From Onchocerca volvulus (lineage: Eukaryota > Nematoda > Chromadorea > Rhabditida > Onchocercidae), in assembly GCA_000499405.2 (NCBI GenBank), contig HG738138.1, forward strand, positions 7,252,888 to 7,316,887: DNA of 64,000 nt, given 5' to 3'. The notes beneath the pieces were generated by a model. The model was not told where the DNA came from and made no database searches. It worked only from the letters and a program-made list of their open reading frames with translations. The translations under genes and the position numbers were made by a program. Position 1 is the stretch's first letter; each line of letters starts with the position of its first letter. Below, piece after piece: positions 13,470 through 27,783 of the stretch.

Positions 13470-16400
13470 CTGAAAGTACATTGAATATCGTGAAACTTGT
13501 AAAATTAGTGTTGAAGTTTTAAAAAAGCGGAACATGTGATATTCACTTTGTGCTCTTGCTTTTATACTGTTTTTTTTTTTTTTTTTATTTGGAGAAGTTC
13601 AAGGAAGAAACATAAAATCTGCTTTTTTTTTCTCGCACTTTCAACTTCGCTTTCTGTCTTGTTACTACTAATTAATAAAGACTGCATTCTCCTGAAAGAT
13701 GGCTTTCCTAATCCATCATTATTTGCTATATGTACATTACGATGTAGAAAGTAAAAAAACAAATTCACTTGACAATCTACTTCAAACAGTTGGTCACCAT
13801 GGCTAATAGCTTAATTTCCAAATTCAGAAAATTTTAATTTTTTTGATATCAAAATATAAAAATTGCATTTGTTGATCACTTGATTAAGATTATTATTGTA
13901 ATATAAGCAGGTACTCAGAGCCAATTTTTCCGGAAAAACAACAGTTATCATAGTTAACTGTTCTATTCCTTCCAACCTTTGGACTGCTTAGTTTTCTATA
14001 CAGTCAAGGACTGCAACGAAGCACGAGATTTCTAATGAAAGTTTTCGTCTTTATTGAGAAAGAAAGATACACCATTTTTATGTGAAATGGAGGAAAAAAC
14101 AGCAAAATCTTCTCGATTGGTTTTGTTCTTATTACGTCGTTTTCCCATTCAACCAAGTAAAACATTCATATATTAATCAAACAGCATATATAACATCTCG
14201 ATAACCAATCAAACTGCTCAGCAAACAAGTTTTTGAGAAATTGATCAAAAACTGCAACAGAAAGTTATTAGATTTATTTGTTGTTTCAATAGTAACATCG
14301 ACCGTTAACGCTCCTATCTCTTTCCACTATGGAATTGACAGAAGTTTCGTTTGTTCTGATTTTACAACGTTTCTGAAGTGAAATAAGCAAAATGAGATAC
14401 AAACTGCACGATTCAATAAATCGATTATAACTTCCATGACAAACTCATACTACTTATAACTGTGTAATTTGAACTATGTGTTAACAACACTCCATATGCA
14501 AAAAAAGAACTTCATCCTACTCCAGTCTACTACCCCCTCTTTTTATTCCAGCTTAAAAAACTTCGACCACAGATCGGCTCTCCAACGACTACATCATTTA
14601 TTGCGGCCGTCCGTGACAATAACAACCACGTGCTGCTATTGCATTTGGATCATTGTTGAAAAACGAATGACTCGCTTCTGAATGTTTTCATATTACTAAC
14701 GTGTCAGGTGATAATGTGGTAAGTATAAAGTAATAATGTGACAAAGGAAACTGTAAGGAATACAAGTGAGGGAATCCTGAATTATAATTTCCGCATTTGA
14801 ACGATGGAAGTGAGCAGTAAGAGTGATGATTTATGAATTTCAAGTAAATACTTTCTTAGAGTCAAACGCATTTTCTAACCCTATCCATCTGGCTCATCTT
14901 CTCCCACTTAATTCTTCTTCAAACCATCTTATTAACTTGCTTATTGACTTTTTTACTTTGATGTTAGGAACAAAAAGTTAATTAAGTTGGATTTGAAAGT
15001 CTTTTATACGTGAAATTCTGCTCTTTCACGAGTGAATTTTGAAAGGTTCATAAGTCTTACGAACTTCAGACGTAAAATTTAAAGTAAGACATTGAAAGTT
15101 TGTAGGAGAAAAAGTTGGAATAATTGAACGTGAGAATTACTTGAGTCCCCGTCAATAAGTTTTTATGGGAATACCTAGTTTTTGTCCGAACGAAATAAGT
15201 AATGTTGGTTGGATTTGTAAATCACAGAGTTTTTTTCAAAGAAATTATTAATCCCTACTTGAATTGTGCTGTCTTGATGGATATCTCTCTAAAATGTGAA
15301 ATAAAATTATTCTTTCTTACTTCATTCGTATGATGAAGCTTTTTAAACTGATGAGTTGAAATTGTAATGCTTGTAAGGCTGATAAAATTGCAGAACAAAA
15401 TATCAATATAGTTGACAAACCGTACATATCGATCTTTTGTCATGTTGCATTCCGTTGGAAATAGATCTTATCCAGTTTTTTTTTTTTTTTTTTTTTTTTG
15501 AGATTTTATCTTCCATTTATTGCGATGTAGACAAACTAATACGCTATGTAAATAACGTTTGATTCAGACGAGCATTTGATTTATTTTCCCGGATCAATTA
15601 GTGGTTTTATTTCCTCAAAAAATTCAGAGGTTAACTGTGGTTAATTAATTGCACTGCATTTAATTTAATTATTCAATCTGTTTAGCTTCTGGATTTATAG
15701 GGAGCTTCATCTTTAGTATTGTTACTTTTTCTGCTTAGTGTTACTTGTTCTAGTTCTAGTTGTACAGAACCGCTGCCATAATAAGACTTAATCTTCATAA
15801 TTAGTATTTAACATAAAACCTTTTATTTGCATTTCTAATGTCTGACTAAAATTTAGCATGCAGTTTTGTTTGCCATAAAAATTTTTATCAACAGAAGCAG
15901 CTTATATAAAATCATGAATAGTTCTGAAAAGGTTTTAAAAACGATCAATTTTTTGAAAAATAGAGAAATATTTGTAATGTCAGATCATAAAGATTTATAT
16001 AAATTCTTCAATACTAAGGTTTTTCAGCAAACTTCTTCAATTCTTTGTAACCGTGCAATTGTCGGAAGATAATTTTTTGCGAATGTCAAAATTGCCATAA
16101 ATATTATGTTATCCAAAATTCAGTACTGTGATTGCCACAATATTTTATCCTGAAAGTTATTCGCTGGATATAGCACTTCAAATAAATAAATCATCTCATG
16201 ATTTTTATCTTTTTTTTCAGTTGATGTATATACGCCCAAAATGATAATAGCTAGCTAATTCTTCTGTTTCACCTCCCTAACTTCCTTGACAGTATGGCAA
16301 GCTGATGGGACGAACAATAATAGAAAAGCAATTCATGGTTGAGTAATGTGAAAAGTTTTTGAATTGAACAGGTAATCAGTGACTGACATTCATCTTTCTC

Positions 16401-18759
16401 GGCAAACCTCTGACTATCGGCAAATCCCTTCAATGTCCCATTTATCCTCATGGTGCACTATTTAATTTTAACTATCCCTCGTCCAACTAGCCTCATGAAC
16501 GCCATTGATCTGTTAACAGCTAGATGTCGACAATCAAATACTTCCGGTAAAAGTCGGTGACCTTATCTGAGTGCACTTCAGTTGTGACCTAACTACTTCC
16601 TTTCCTTTCCCTCCCACTCCCCGCCCTCTTCTACCTAAATTTTATCCGATAATCAAAATTAATAAGCGCATCTATTCTCTATCTTTGAGCTCACTAAACT
16701 GTAGTTTTGTGGATATTCTCAAAAATGTTTCTTTTATCATTATTAATCAATCAGTTTCATCCAATTTTTTAAAATTCAAATTGTTGAAGAAAGATCAGTT
16801 GGGACAAATAATTCCCGCGAGATGAAAGCAGACGTTGTGAACTTTTCGTTACTTCAATCAGTTAGAATGAAATGAGTATAAATGGTTGCAGTTCTCTATA
16901 AGTTAAATTTGAATATTGAAATTAATTTTTACTGATCCTTCAAAATTAAATGACCTGTAGCAACTGAAATCATAGAATTTGTGAAAAGAACAGAATTGAA
17001 GCATAGGAAAATGATGAAAAAGATCAAGGGAAAAAGAAAGGACCAAGTGTAACTAATGCCAAAATGATTCGATATTGTAATAATGGCTGGAATTTTTTCA
17101 TGATTCTGTGATTCAAATCAGTAAAAGTAATATATTGTTGAGAAATGATAGGGTGTTATGATTTCTTTCAAAATCTATTCCATTTCTAACCTTTTATCTG
17201 GACAAAAAGAAGAGGGTTAATAGGTCAGGTGCCTTATGCGAATTGAGAGTTTGATTCTTGTACAGATTCACATCTTCAGTGCTACAATTTTCATTGGCAA
17301 ATCTTTATTTATTGCATTATTCAAATAGCAAAATATCAAATTTGTTTTTTGGCGCTTGTAGTCTCATCAGAAATAAGCAAATTATTCAGATAATCAACAG
17401 CCTTATTATAACTGTCTTTAAAATAAGATCAACACAGAAATAGTCCGGCTGGTTAAGCTATCGATGATTTAAATCAAATGTATGGTAAAATGGAAAATGA
17501 ATTAAGCTGAGTGTAGTGAAGTATTAATCAGAAAGGGAAGTAAAAAAACCAGTGAGTTCATTTGTTATTGCTATTTCTAAGAAAAAAGCATTACTTCTCT
17601 TTATACTGTAATATCACAAATTCATGAGTTTTAGAAACTAATCGCAATAAGTACTTATATATTATCCGCTTCTTGCTTGGAAATTTGGTTGAAAAAAAGT
17701 GGAAATTGAAATTGAGTATAGAAGCGTGAAATGTTAATAGTTTTTAGGCAACCGACCGTCAAGGACGAATGACATTTTTTTTTTTTTTCTTTTGAATATT
17801 TCAAGGTAATCCTGAATGTAAAGGAAAACACAAGCTCCAAACATAAGCAGATAACCAAACATGTATGCAAAAACACATAAATAAAAATGTGTACATACAG
17901 AAACATAAGCGATGTCATTTTTTTCACATATATTCATTTCCTGTCCAAAGTTTGACAGGCATCTTTTTACCTTTTATTGTTTAATGTCACCATTCAAAAT
18001 CTCGTTTTTGGAAAGCTGAAAAAGTTTTGCTTCCTTTCAATCATCTCCTTACATAATATTTGTTGATAAGCTTTGTTCAATGGAAAAATAATTAAATTTT
18101 ATATTTTTTTCTGATGAATTCTCGATTCAAGTAATTCCGAAAGACAATGTTAAGAAGAGAAGAGAAGTGGATGTGAGAGAGGGTATGTTGCTTTCAGAAA
18201 TGAATCGAAGCACTTTAAAATTGTTCCCATTACTGGAAGAAGTAGATTGTAACGGTGAAAAGGATGAAGGCGCTAATGTTGTTATGGTGGTTGTTGGCAA
18301 GTAAAAGTGCTTTAAGTAAATGAGCTTCAATCCCCGATGGATATCTCTCGTCCTTTTTGTTTGATTCTGAACCACCAAGTAGCCTTCATATAATTTGCAC
18401 AATGCACTATCTAATTTTTGAAATTTATCTAAAATCTTCGCTTTTAAAATTTATGCCTTTCCCAAATCCATATCCGCAATTTCATGACTTGGAGTTTAGA
18501 TATTAAACTATTGAAGATTTAATATTGAATAATTTTTGATGTAAAAGTATAATAAAATCCGGATTGTCCAAATTGATGCAGTGACTGCAATTAATGAGTA
18601 TTCAAGGATATTTACTACTTTGATAGTTAATTAAAGATTGAATTTCAATAAAAAGTATTTATTTTCACAAAAATCTACATATTTTGAAAGTGATGGATAC
18701 AATAATGTGGTCTAATTGAGAAATATGATAGGACGATATAAACTTAATAAAACAATAAG
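13470..18759. other. Long region without recognisable genes
   Basis: About 5.3 kb. It should include the missing first exon and promoter of the IFRD gene and the 3' flank of the PAX gene. I found only short ORFs with no family similarity, and T homopolymers at about 13569-13588 and 15476-15499. A minus-strand ORF at 16269-16451 has an exon-like start (MRINGTLKGFADSQRFAEKD), but nothing around it supports a gene. Confidence 0.4.
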
Positions 18760-21700
18760 TCAATATGAACCAGTGGCAGTTGCGGCATTATTTGTGGATG
18801 AATATAACACGTAGGAAGATGGTGTTCGCATCGATGCAGTAAATGGCATGTTACTGCCAACATTACTTCGGTTACTGTTCGGGTTCGTATTCAGGTCAGT
18901 ACCGCTTGCTGGGATACATTCAGGATTTCGCATCGAACCTGTCCAGCGATCACCGAGAAATCCGTCTAAAAAATATGATTCTATTAGTAAATTCCGACGT
19001 TCACATCGTAGAAAAAAAAACATCACTGCATACTTGCTGGAACTAATTGAGATAAGATAGTGTTATTACGATTCTGATCAGGAAAAATTGCTGATGTCGA
19101 TAGTTCAATCGGATAACTGCAAATCTTTTATTTCTGCTGTTAGCATCACTGAATCATATGGTTTGAAGTTTCAATAAGTGAAGATACGGTGCCGACTTCT
19201 TGTCAAAGTGAAAATTCGTGATAAATTAAATATTTAGTGGTTAGTGAATTAAGCGTGAGGAAGAAATATATATGAGTTCTTAAAATTCTGGAAAGAGTAC
19301 AGTTGGAATCAAATTGAATTAACGTGTCATTAAAAGATTCATTTTGAATAATCAGTTCAATTTTTCAGTTTCTCAGATCTAAAATTATCATTTCAGTTGT
19401 CAGTTTTTGCAACGATTCCAGCAAAATCAGTGAAACATTTTTAAAATTGAAGTGCATGTTTTATTGATTCTATCGAAGGCACTAATTACCCATTAATAAT
19501 GGATTTTTATTTGAAGTATGTGGTTTTATGTCCAACTACAGTAAGCAGAAATGTATATTCAAACTGAACAATTTGATTTTTAATCCATAGAAGTGAGCAA
19601 GCAGTGAAAAGCGAAACCACTTCGTATAAATAAAGTAAATTAAGCCAGCACAATTAATTACATATTATTTTCATCAAATAATTCTTAATTGCTGATTTAT
19701 TTGGTCCCATTACCGGAAAAGTTTATAATTTAAACAAGTCTAGTTCTTCAGTATTCAAATGTAAAGCTCAAAATTATTGTTTTTTTAAAAAAAAATTTTT
19801 TAAATAAAATTGTACTTTAATTACTATAACATGAATTTCCTTTATTAGACGGACAATGTAACAATAGCGACAAATGACAAAATGACTAACAAATTCGAGC
19901 ACTTACCAAAATATGTTTGAGAATTTGTATTCGATGATGCGATTACTGTATGACCTGTTCCTTCCCAGCCTTTTTCTAGAAAAAAACTATTTACGGTAAG
20001 AAAACTTGCTTTTTTATTTAGGAATATTTAATGGATCATAAAATTAATTGTAATTCTAAACCAATAAATTGCGAACAAAAGTAATTAATTTTAATTTGTA
20101 AAATAGATATTTTTTATCTAAATTTCCAGCACACAAATAACACTTTATTCTGCTGTATTATTCAATCTTTAATTACCGAAGGTTCTTTCACAGTTAAAAT
20201 TTAAGTCTTTACAATAAATGGAAAGTAATGGGTCACCTAGAGAAGCGTGAAATCGTGAAGTGAACGCATTTTTAGTCACCGTTTTAAAATTTGTCGCCAA
20301 TTGCTGCGCTATTTGGGAATTGTCCATGCTGCTCTTGAAACAATTTAATTTGCAATCAGATCAGTGATGAAGCTGAAGACGTATACGCTGCACTGACCGA
20401 TGGCCATCTAGGGGTGGTGACACTTGCTAACAACGATGAAATGAAGACAGAACAATAGGGAAAAGAAGGAAAGGGGAAAATTTTAAACTCAAACAAAATG
20501 AAATTTCTCTCCACAACAATAGAAAGAGATTATGTTTCGGTAACTATTTTTAAAATCGAGTTTTCTATTCTGATAAAGCGTACTCAAAATTGGTCCCACA
20601 AGAAAGATCGGAAATTACATTATTCTCAAAATGAATAGGCAAAATGGGAGATTCTGGAAAACAGACTTTGGAAGGCTGTTCGAAACCTAGAAGCTCATTG
20701 ATAGAATAAGGAGTTGTCGGTGATAAAAAAGCTGTTTGCTGAAGAGTTCTTTCTGCCAAGCGGTTCATGGTTGATTTATTCCGGACGATTCGATTAATTG
20801 AAGATACGCTTGGTACATTTTCGACATCACACACTCGTTCCTAAATATAGTCAACAGTGAATTAGTCGTGATTTGACATTAGTCTTCAGATTACAAAAAT
20901 AGATAACACACTCAAGTTTATTATATGTGAGTCTCCAATTCTTTTAATTCAAGGATTAGCAAGAACATTTGTAATAGTTTCAAAAACAATGAACATCAAT
21001 GGTATTTTTCGCATTTTTTAATTTTAAATTCCCTTTCAGCTGGAAACCCTTTAAAAATAAAATCCGATTTGTGAGGATTTTAATAAGATAGCAAATTCGG
21101 GTTCTAAAATAAATTTGACTTAAATTATTGCTGATTGCGATCTCATAAGCTGTCTCTTAAATTATTAAATTATGTTTTTAAATTATTGCTGATTGCGATC
21201 TTCTGAGCTTCATCATAAATATGATTAATGACCATTATTTTAAATTAAAGTCTGATTCTAAAAAGAGTTTTCTCCGTTGTCTTCAAAGCACTGAAATATG
21301 CAGAATTGATTGTCTCGAAAAATTAGTTTGTAAAACAAGAGATTTTATCGAAAACATGAAATATCCCAAGTTAGTGTAATGCTGCTGATTCGCTTTTGAA
21401 TGAACTTCAAACAAAATCCGAAGATGCTTGTTATGCTCGTGCTATGCAGGCTTGGTACGATTGTGATTTTTCGTTTCTGTAGTTATAAATCATTGCAATT
21501 GATCTTTTCTTTTTCAAAAGATGAGTTAATAATTAGCAGCATAAATCTAATTAAGGACACCGATGCACTGTTGCGGAAATACATCAAAAAATGCTCTATT
21601 ACGAAGTGCACAACATTGATTAACAATCGTAATGTGACTTTTCAAAAAGCAGAGGAAAGAAGGGACCTGAAAAACGAAGAAAGAAATTAGACAACAATCA

Positions 21701-22835
21701 CCTCCAGCAATTTCTCTCGGATTTCCCACGCAAACATTGTTGGATTAGCCCTTTTATAAGCGACAATTGTTTGGACAACTTTTGGTGTAGCTACTTTTGG
21801 TTTTGACCCACCAATAACACCTAAAATGTATGGGTAGAGACATAAAATCTCAAAACTTAACAATTCCATAATACAACATTTTAGATGATTCGCAAAAATC
21901 ATAGCAAATAGTAACAAATCGAGTAATGTGTCATGAAATATCGGCTTTGGCAATAAGGAAGACTTAAAATCTAGACTTTAGTAAAAGAAATAATAGACGA
22001 AGAATTGCTCTGTTCATTTAATATTGAATGCATTTCACAGTAGAATTTAAGGATTTGAAAATTTTCAAATCCATTTAGTATAAATAAATATGAAATAAAT
22101 TCTTAGTGATGAAGAATTTGAGTTGGTACTGCAATTTGTTCTCTCAAATTGTTCATATAAAAAAGGAGGAAAGACCTGGTCGAATGGATCCGGTCTCATA
22201 GTAACGGCCAAGAATTTTTGATACACATCCATGTGATACCCGTAATTGGCGTGAGATGTCGCAGGGGCGAACGCCTTGATGTGCTAATTCAACAATTCGA
22301 TTCCGGATATGATCTGGTAAAGGACGTCCATTTACAAAAACTCCACCGAGTTGATTAACGCCCGTATGACCTGACATCAATAACGATGATTTACTGCAGA
22401 ATTTTTGTGATTTATTTTGCTAGATGGAGGAATTTCTTAAATCCCATCTTTGCAGCAATTGTTTGCTTGATAATCTATTTTCCTCAAAATAAATGCTTTT
22501 AAGGAGATGTCGCAGTAGAATATCTCCTTAAAAGCATTTATTATTACCAAGTGGATGTAAGTTTTCATTGTAAAATGTATAATTTAGTAAGGGATTATTA
22601 CATTATCGAGATTCACTGAAATAGCTGATAATAATAATAAAAACGTTTTGTTTGAAAGTATAGTAATGATATGATGAGGGTTATTACTGGTGAATGGCTG
22701 AGTATAGAGAGCGGCGGCGGCAGCAGCAGCGGCAGCAGCACTTGCGGCACCAGCAGCAGCTGGACTCGGTACAGCGGTTCCGGCCGGATTGTAGGCAGCT
22801 GCTGCGGCATACCGAGGCCACAAGGAGCAATCCAT
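18760..22835 (-). CDS. PAX2/5/8-type paired-domain transcription factor (egl-38/pax-2 family)
   Basis: Seven exons: 22835-22688, 22370-22176, 21820-21702, 20840-20584, 20328-20237, 19975-19907 and 18965-18760; 361 residues, all phases consistent. Exon 1 encodes [15 protein letters not shown] and a run of ten alanines. Exons 2-4 encode a complete paired domain: [72 protein letters not shown]. The QRVSH-type recognition helix and the octapeptide-like YSINELLG (usual YSINGLLG) point to PAX2/5/8 rather than PAX6. No homeodomain is visible. The tail is Ser/Thr/Asn-rich and ends ATATGSY. Known: these factors control organ development, and the octapeptide recruits Groucho. The 20584 donor and the 20328 acceptor are the weakest choices. 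An in-frame ATG further upstream, at 22904, would lengthen the protein. Confidence 0.87.
21121..21202. repeat. Direct repeat, 23 bp, spaced by 36 bp
   Basis: TAAATTATTGCTGATTGCGA plus TCT occurs at 21121-21143 and again at 21180-21202, inside the third PAX intron. It is probably a small local duplication. Confidence 0.7.
22488..22542. repeat. Perfect 21-bp inverted repeat with 13-nt loop
   Basis: The left arm at 22488-22508 (starts AATAAATGCTTTTAAGG) is the exact reverse complement of 22522-22542. The loop is GTCGCAGTAGAAT. It lies in the first PAX intron, between the poly-Ala exon and the first paired-domain exon. It is too short for a usual animal miRNA precursor and lacks terminator context. 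It could be a foldback element remnant or a regulatory hairpin. Confidence 0.85.
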
Positions 22836-25800
22836 GGTCAAGTGAATGAGCGAATGTCCGAAAATGCTTGGATGCACAACGAGGCAAAGATCGTTACTGT
22901 GCATCTGATTGGCTGTAACTGGGATCAGACTCCGCCCTTCTGCAGAGTCCAGCCCCCCGCGTATCTATTTATCGTATATGTCCTGTAAGCATACATATCT
23001 CATTGCAGGTATTCCACCTCATTTTCTCACTGCATCATCAATACCTATCTCTTGATCAGTTGAGTTTTCGTATTTGTTATTTTTGAAAACTCTTATAATT
23101 TTTCCACAACTTGCACTTCAACTACAGTAAAGTCTTTTGACAGTATTCTGCTGCTAACGTGACTACTTGTATTCCGATTCAGTCTGTTCCTTAATATCAT
23201 TTCTTATTTTACTGCAAAATCTATCATAAAAGTAAAAATTTTATGTCAAAAACTACAAATTCGCAAATGACTGTCTTGGATCTTTTGAATCTTCAATCAT
23301 TTCACAATTAAATCCATCTTCTAAATCGATACCTATTAATATTTTGGTTGTTTGTGTTTTTGATGGTTTTTTTTTTTTTGATAGTCTTTTTGTTCCAAAT
23401 TGCAAATAACTCATTCCATGTTAATAATGCAATTTAATATCGCATCACGTACACTCTTGCAAACTAAATAGTAAGAAAAATTATGGCATAAAATTTAATA
23501 AACATTTGAATCACACGAACGCTTTGGGTTGAAGTAATTTGCTACTTTGGTTATGTTTCTGTCGTCATATTTCGCTGGATTATCCCAGATTAAATTTGCA
23601 CAAACAAATAAAGTTTGAGATCTAAGCTCGGATTTATATAAAAATTCCTCGCTTATTTCGATATTATTTATTTCTGCAACCTATTTTGCTTTCCTTGAAC
23701 TAAATCATTATCGACACTGACCTGGCCTCAGAGGATTTGTTTGATAGTGATGATGAAGCTAGCATTTTTAACTTTTTGGAGGTAAGCACCTGAATCATAT
23801 AATGATCCAAGTGTTTATCTCTGTAAAGTTAAAAAGGTTTCACATATAATGATTCCAGCCAGATTATTCCTTAAAATCAAAATAATTGAACATCCGGATT
23901 TTATTTTGTGAATTTCTTTTTAGATTAACAGGAAATTTTGTGAGGAACAAATATTAACAAGGAAACATATGATTTGCGGTTTATATCGATATTTAGCTCT
24001 ATTAAAAGAACAAAAGAAAATTCAGTTAAATTCCAAGAACTTATTTATTCCTTCTAAGAACTTACTTATTTTCTTCAAAAGTTTATAATAATCAAGTTTT
24101 GCATATCATGTGCTTATCAACACTCCTTTTAGGCACCACCGCGATGTTACGATACTACACATGTTTCACATTTAACAGTTTACTTCGTAAATCTTAATTT
24201 TAATATGTTTTCAAAAATGCATTGAGGCTTCATTTTGTTTCTACATGTAATTCTACAGTAAACTGCATCGTTGGCAGCTCTCTTTCAGTTAAATTATCAA
24301 AAATTTTCAAGAATTGCAGAATTATCATTGTTCTGGAAATCAGTTTCACTGACAACATTTTCTTCGCTCTGTTGCATAAAATTAATTGCTAATTTGCAAT
24401 ATGACATCATCTTTAGTATAAATTTATACAAATGGCTTGTTTGACACTTTGTCAGAATCGATTCAAACAAGAGGTTTTTTAAGCGAGAAGCGTTTTTTCA
24501 AACTAAAATATTTCACTTACTATAATCCCTTTTGTAATTTTCCTATATTTGACCTTCTTTTTGAAAAGGATTTATTTCCGGTTTCGGTAATATTTTCTTT
24601 TTGTTTTACATCGTTTTTCACTAAAAATCTCGGGAAATCAAGCACGAAAAATGGACTTTGGCTCTTAATTTTAGTCACACCAAAATAATTTGAATTTGCT
24701 TCCGAATAAAATTCGCTCAAATTTATTTTTTTTGTTTTTTTTGTTTTTTTTTTTTTTTGAAGGATAGAATTCGCTCAATTTCGAACTAAATTGAAAATCC
24801 ATTTAGGAGAGCGACTCATCCACTAGAATTTTTCAATCAATTTTGTGTTACAAGAAGATTTGAGCCGGTAAAATTTAAGCTTTGAGTTGTTCACTGAAAA
24901 TTATCCATATAACAACTTCGTTATATCCTTGATCGATAAAATAATTGCAGAAAAATTACTTGTCTTTTTTACTGTAATGGACAGATAGTATTATCACAAG
25001 ATAAATTCGCATATGCTCACTGCTGCGTGTTGCTTCTTACTTTGTCAGATTAATCACTTTGAAAATGCTTTAACAAGAAGAGGAAATCACTTTCATCAGA
25101 GCGTTGCAGAAAGATAGATGGCTTCGAAAATAGTTTCAGCACAGAAAAGTTTATTTCAGAAATCTCTCAAGCAACTTTATCACAGCACATGTAAGTGTCG
25201 TAGAATATCTTGTTCTACACAATTCCATTTTTTTGATTCTTTTTTCAATTTTCTTGGAATTTTATACTGTATTTTTCATTCTAAAGAGACAGATAAAGCT
25301 TTCAACTATAAAGATTAGTTCAACTCAAGGATCATCATTATTTTTGATATGGTTTTTAACAAGAACTGAGTCTCAGTAGTTACGAAACAAAAATATGTTT
25401 CATCCTTTTTTCAGAATAATTTTTATGAATTACAAGTTGAAATTTAATAGCAAATGAAATTGCATTGTTTGACAAACGATTAAATTGCTTAGAGGGATCT
25501 GAAATAAACATACTGTACAGGAACAAGTATTTCTCTAGCATGATTGCTTAAAATAATAAATAAAATGAAGTTCGATATTGGCTACCCATTAATTAATAAT
25601 TTGTGTTAATAGTAGAAAGCGATTGATGTACGTGTAAGGGAATGTTAGTTAAGCAGTTAATAATTACGACTGAGAAATGATACCAAAATATTCATCGCAA
25701 TGATGATGTCTTCTTCAAGCAAATTACTGTAATACTACCGCCGCTTCTGTTCTAAATTCCCTCTGATATACTAACAAATGATTATTTATTGATTAATTCC

Positions 25801-26963
25801 GCAGTTAACTAGTCGTTCGGTTACAAAAGAAAAATCTTTTGTATACGGTAAAGGAAATCAGAAAATTAAAAATATAGTGATTGAATTAGAACCTTATTTC
25901 CAAATTTCTAATGGAATAATATTTTATTTTATTTATAACGACAACAATTTCAGAAGAATTTAAGTGTTTTCAACATGAAATAGAAATGAGAATAGTTTTT
26001 AAATTATTTTTGTTTTGTAAACTTTGCAGTTGTTTTATCACGACCATGTCTTCCGCCTGAATTTCTTCTCGACTTTTCCATCAAAAAAATCAGTAACAAA
26101 CTTGTTTTTAATATTTAATATAAAATATGTTTTATAAGTGATTTAAAAAAAGGTGCACTTTTTCTTTACTCGAAATGTAATTTCGAAATCAGATAATAAG
26201 CTGTTTGATTCAATTATGACTTCTTTAGACTATTTTTCATTGGTATTTCGTTGTCGAGGGTCTTTCTAGGTAGGAGAAAAGCTTCCTAGCTTTCCTAAAA
26301 GTGTGCAAAACAGATTGAAATATGCAGCAAAGCTAAACACCTCAAATTATATAGTATACATAACTTACAAGTAGAAGTTGACATCAAACAGGCGATTACC
26401 TTCTTGCATTTCCTTTTTAACTTCATGAAATGCTACCAGGATTGAAATTTTTCGACTTATTATTATGCAAAAAATGCAACTGTCGGTGTAAACGAAAACT
26501 GAAATCAGAAGTAAAGAAAAAATACAAAAGAGATTTTTCAAGAGATATCACAGATTTCTATGTTTTTTGAAAATCTAAATTTTGATTTATAATTTACAAG
26601 TTTCAGATGCGACTGATCGAAAAGTATTATGCATAGGGAAAATATATTTATTGATGATAAAATGGTTTTCAAATATGGGCAGGTAGGGATTGAAGCTATT
26701 GATCTGAATGTTGACACATTCGAAAGGAGGCATTTCAGATGATTGCATTTTGTGTATTGGTAATGTTTGGATGTTTGAAAGAATTCCGACTGGCGATGCA
26801 ATTCGTTCGCTAACCTCTCTTTTCACTCCGTCGTCCAAATCATCTTTTAATGAAACACCGTAATCTCATTTTTGAAGGTCTTCAAATACTTAGCCTCTCT
26901 TCCTCATTTCTTTGTTCCCTGACTTTTATAAGATAAACATATTTTCTGAGATATCACTTTAAG

Positions 26964-26967
<4 letters not shown>

Positions 26968-26995
<28 letters not shown>
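26968..26995. repeat. T homopolymer, 28 nt
   Basis: Uninterrupted T run, the longest of several in the window. It may be the poly-A relic of an old retroposed copy on the minus strand, or simple slippage; no target-site duplication is obvious. Confidence 0.8.
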
Positions 26996-26999
<4 letters not shown>

Positions 27000-27669
27000 A
27001 CTTATTACAATAACAGAGCTTTGCATAAATTCGGCGTAGTGAGCTTCTCGTTGATGATTCATCTGTAGACTCTTCTCTGAACAGTGCCTTAATAATTTAA
27101 ACGCAGATAAAAATCCTAATTTTCACATGATATCAATAAATGTATTAAGCATGGAATAGACTGAAAACATTTTTCGACTTCGAGTCTGCCTTCGAACTCA
27201 TGATAGTGGGCAGTGATAAATAATTTCAATCGTTACAAATCTGTATCTAAACTCTACACTTGGTAACCAGAAAAAAAAGCTTTTATCAACTTCATTCTAT
27301 AAAAATTCCGTAAAGCGTGAGGGACATTTTGTTAGGACGATCATAAATACTTGGGAATGCTTGAAATCCTTTCTATTCATTAAATATTATGAAGTTTTCA
27401 TGTTTTTAAAAACTTACATGGGAGCAGCGAAGAAATTTATCCAGCGTGGCCACAATAAAGATAGTTGTGTGTTATTGCACCTCCATTAAAAATATAAATT
27501 TCTATTTCAGCTTCTTGAAATTTCGTGAAAAAATTATTTTTTGAGATGGCGTATTAATGTTCATAACTCCGTTTCGAGGGAAATACGTTCGATGTTTCGA
27601 GGGATCAGATGGATCATGTCGAATTGAATCCTGCTACTCCGTGATCAGCTCCATGCAGCTCTACTGCTT

Positions 27670-27690
27670 TATTATTATTTATTATTATTA

Positions 27691-27783
<93 letters not shown>
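27670..27783. repeat. (TTA)n microsatellite, about 114 bp
   Basis: Trinucleotide TTA repeat with a few TTTA interruptions near the left end. It creates a spurious poly-leucine ORF on the plus strand that should not be called as a gene. Confidence 0.95.

Noticed and set aside
22488..22542. miRNA precursor
   Set aside because: The stem of 21 bp with a 13-nt loop is too short for a normal pre-miRNA and no outer stem extends it.
22671..22988. Gly/Ser-rich plus-strand ORF of 105 codons
   Set aside because: It is the antisense of the PAX poly-alanine exon.
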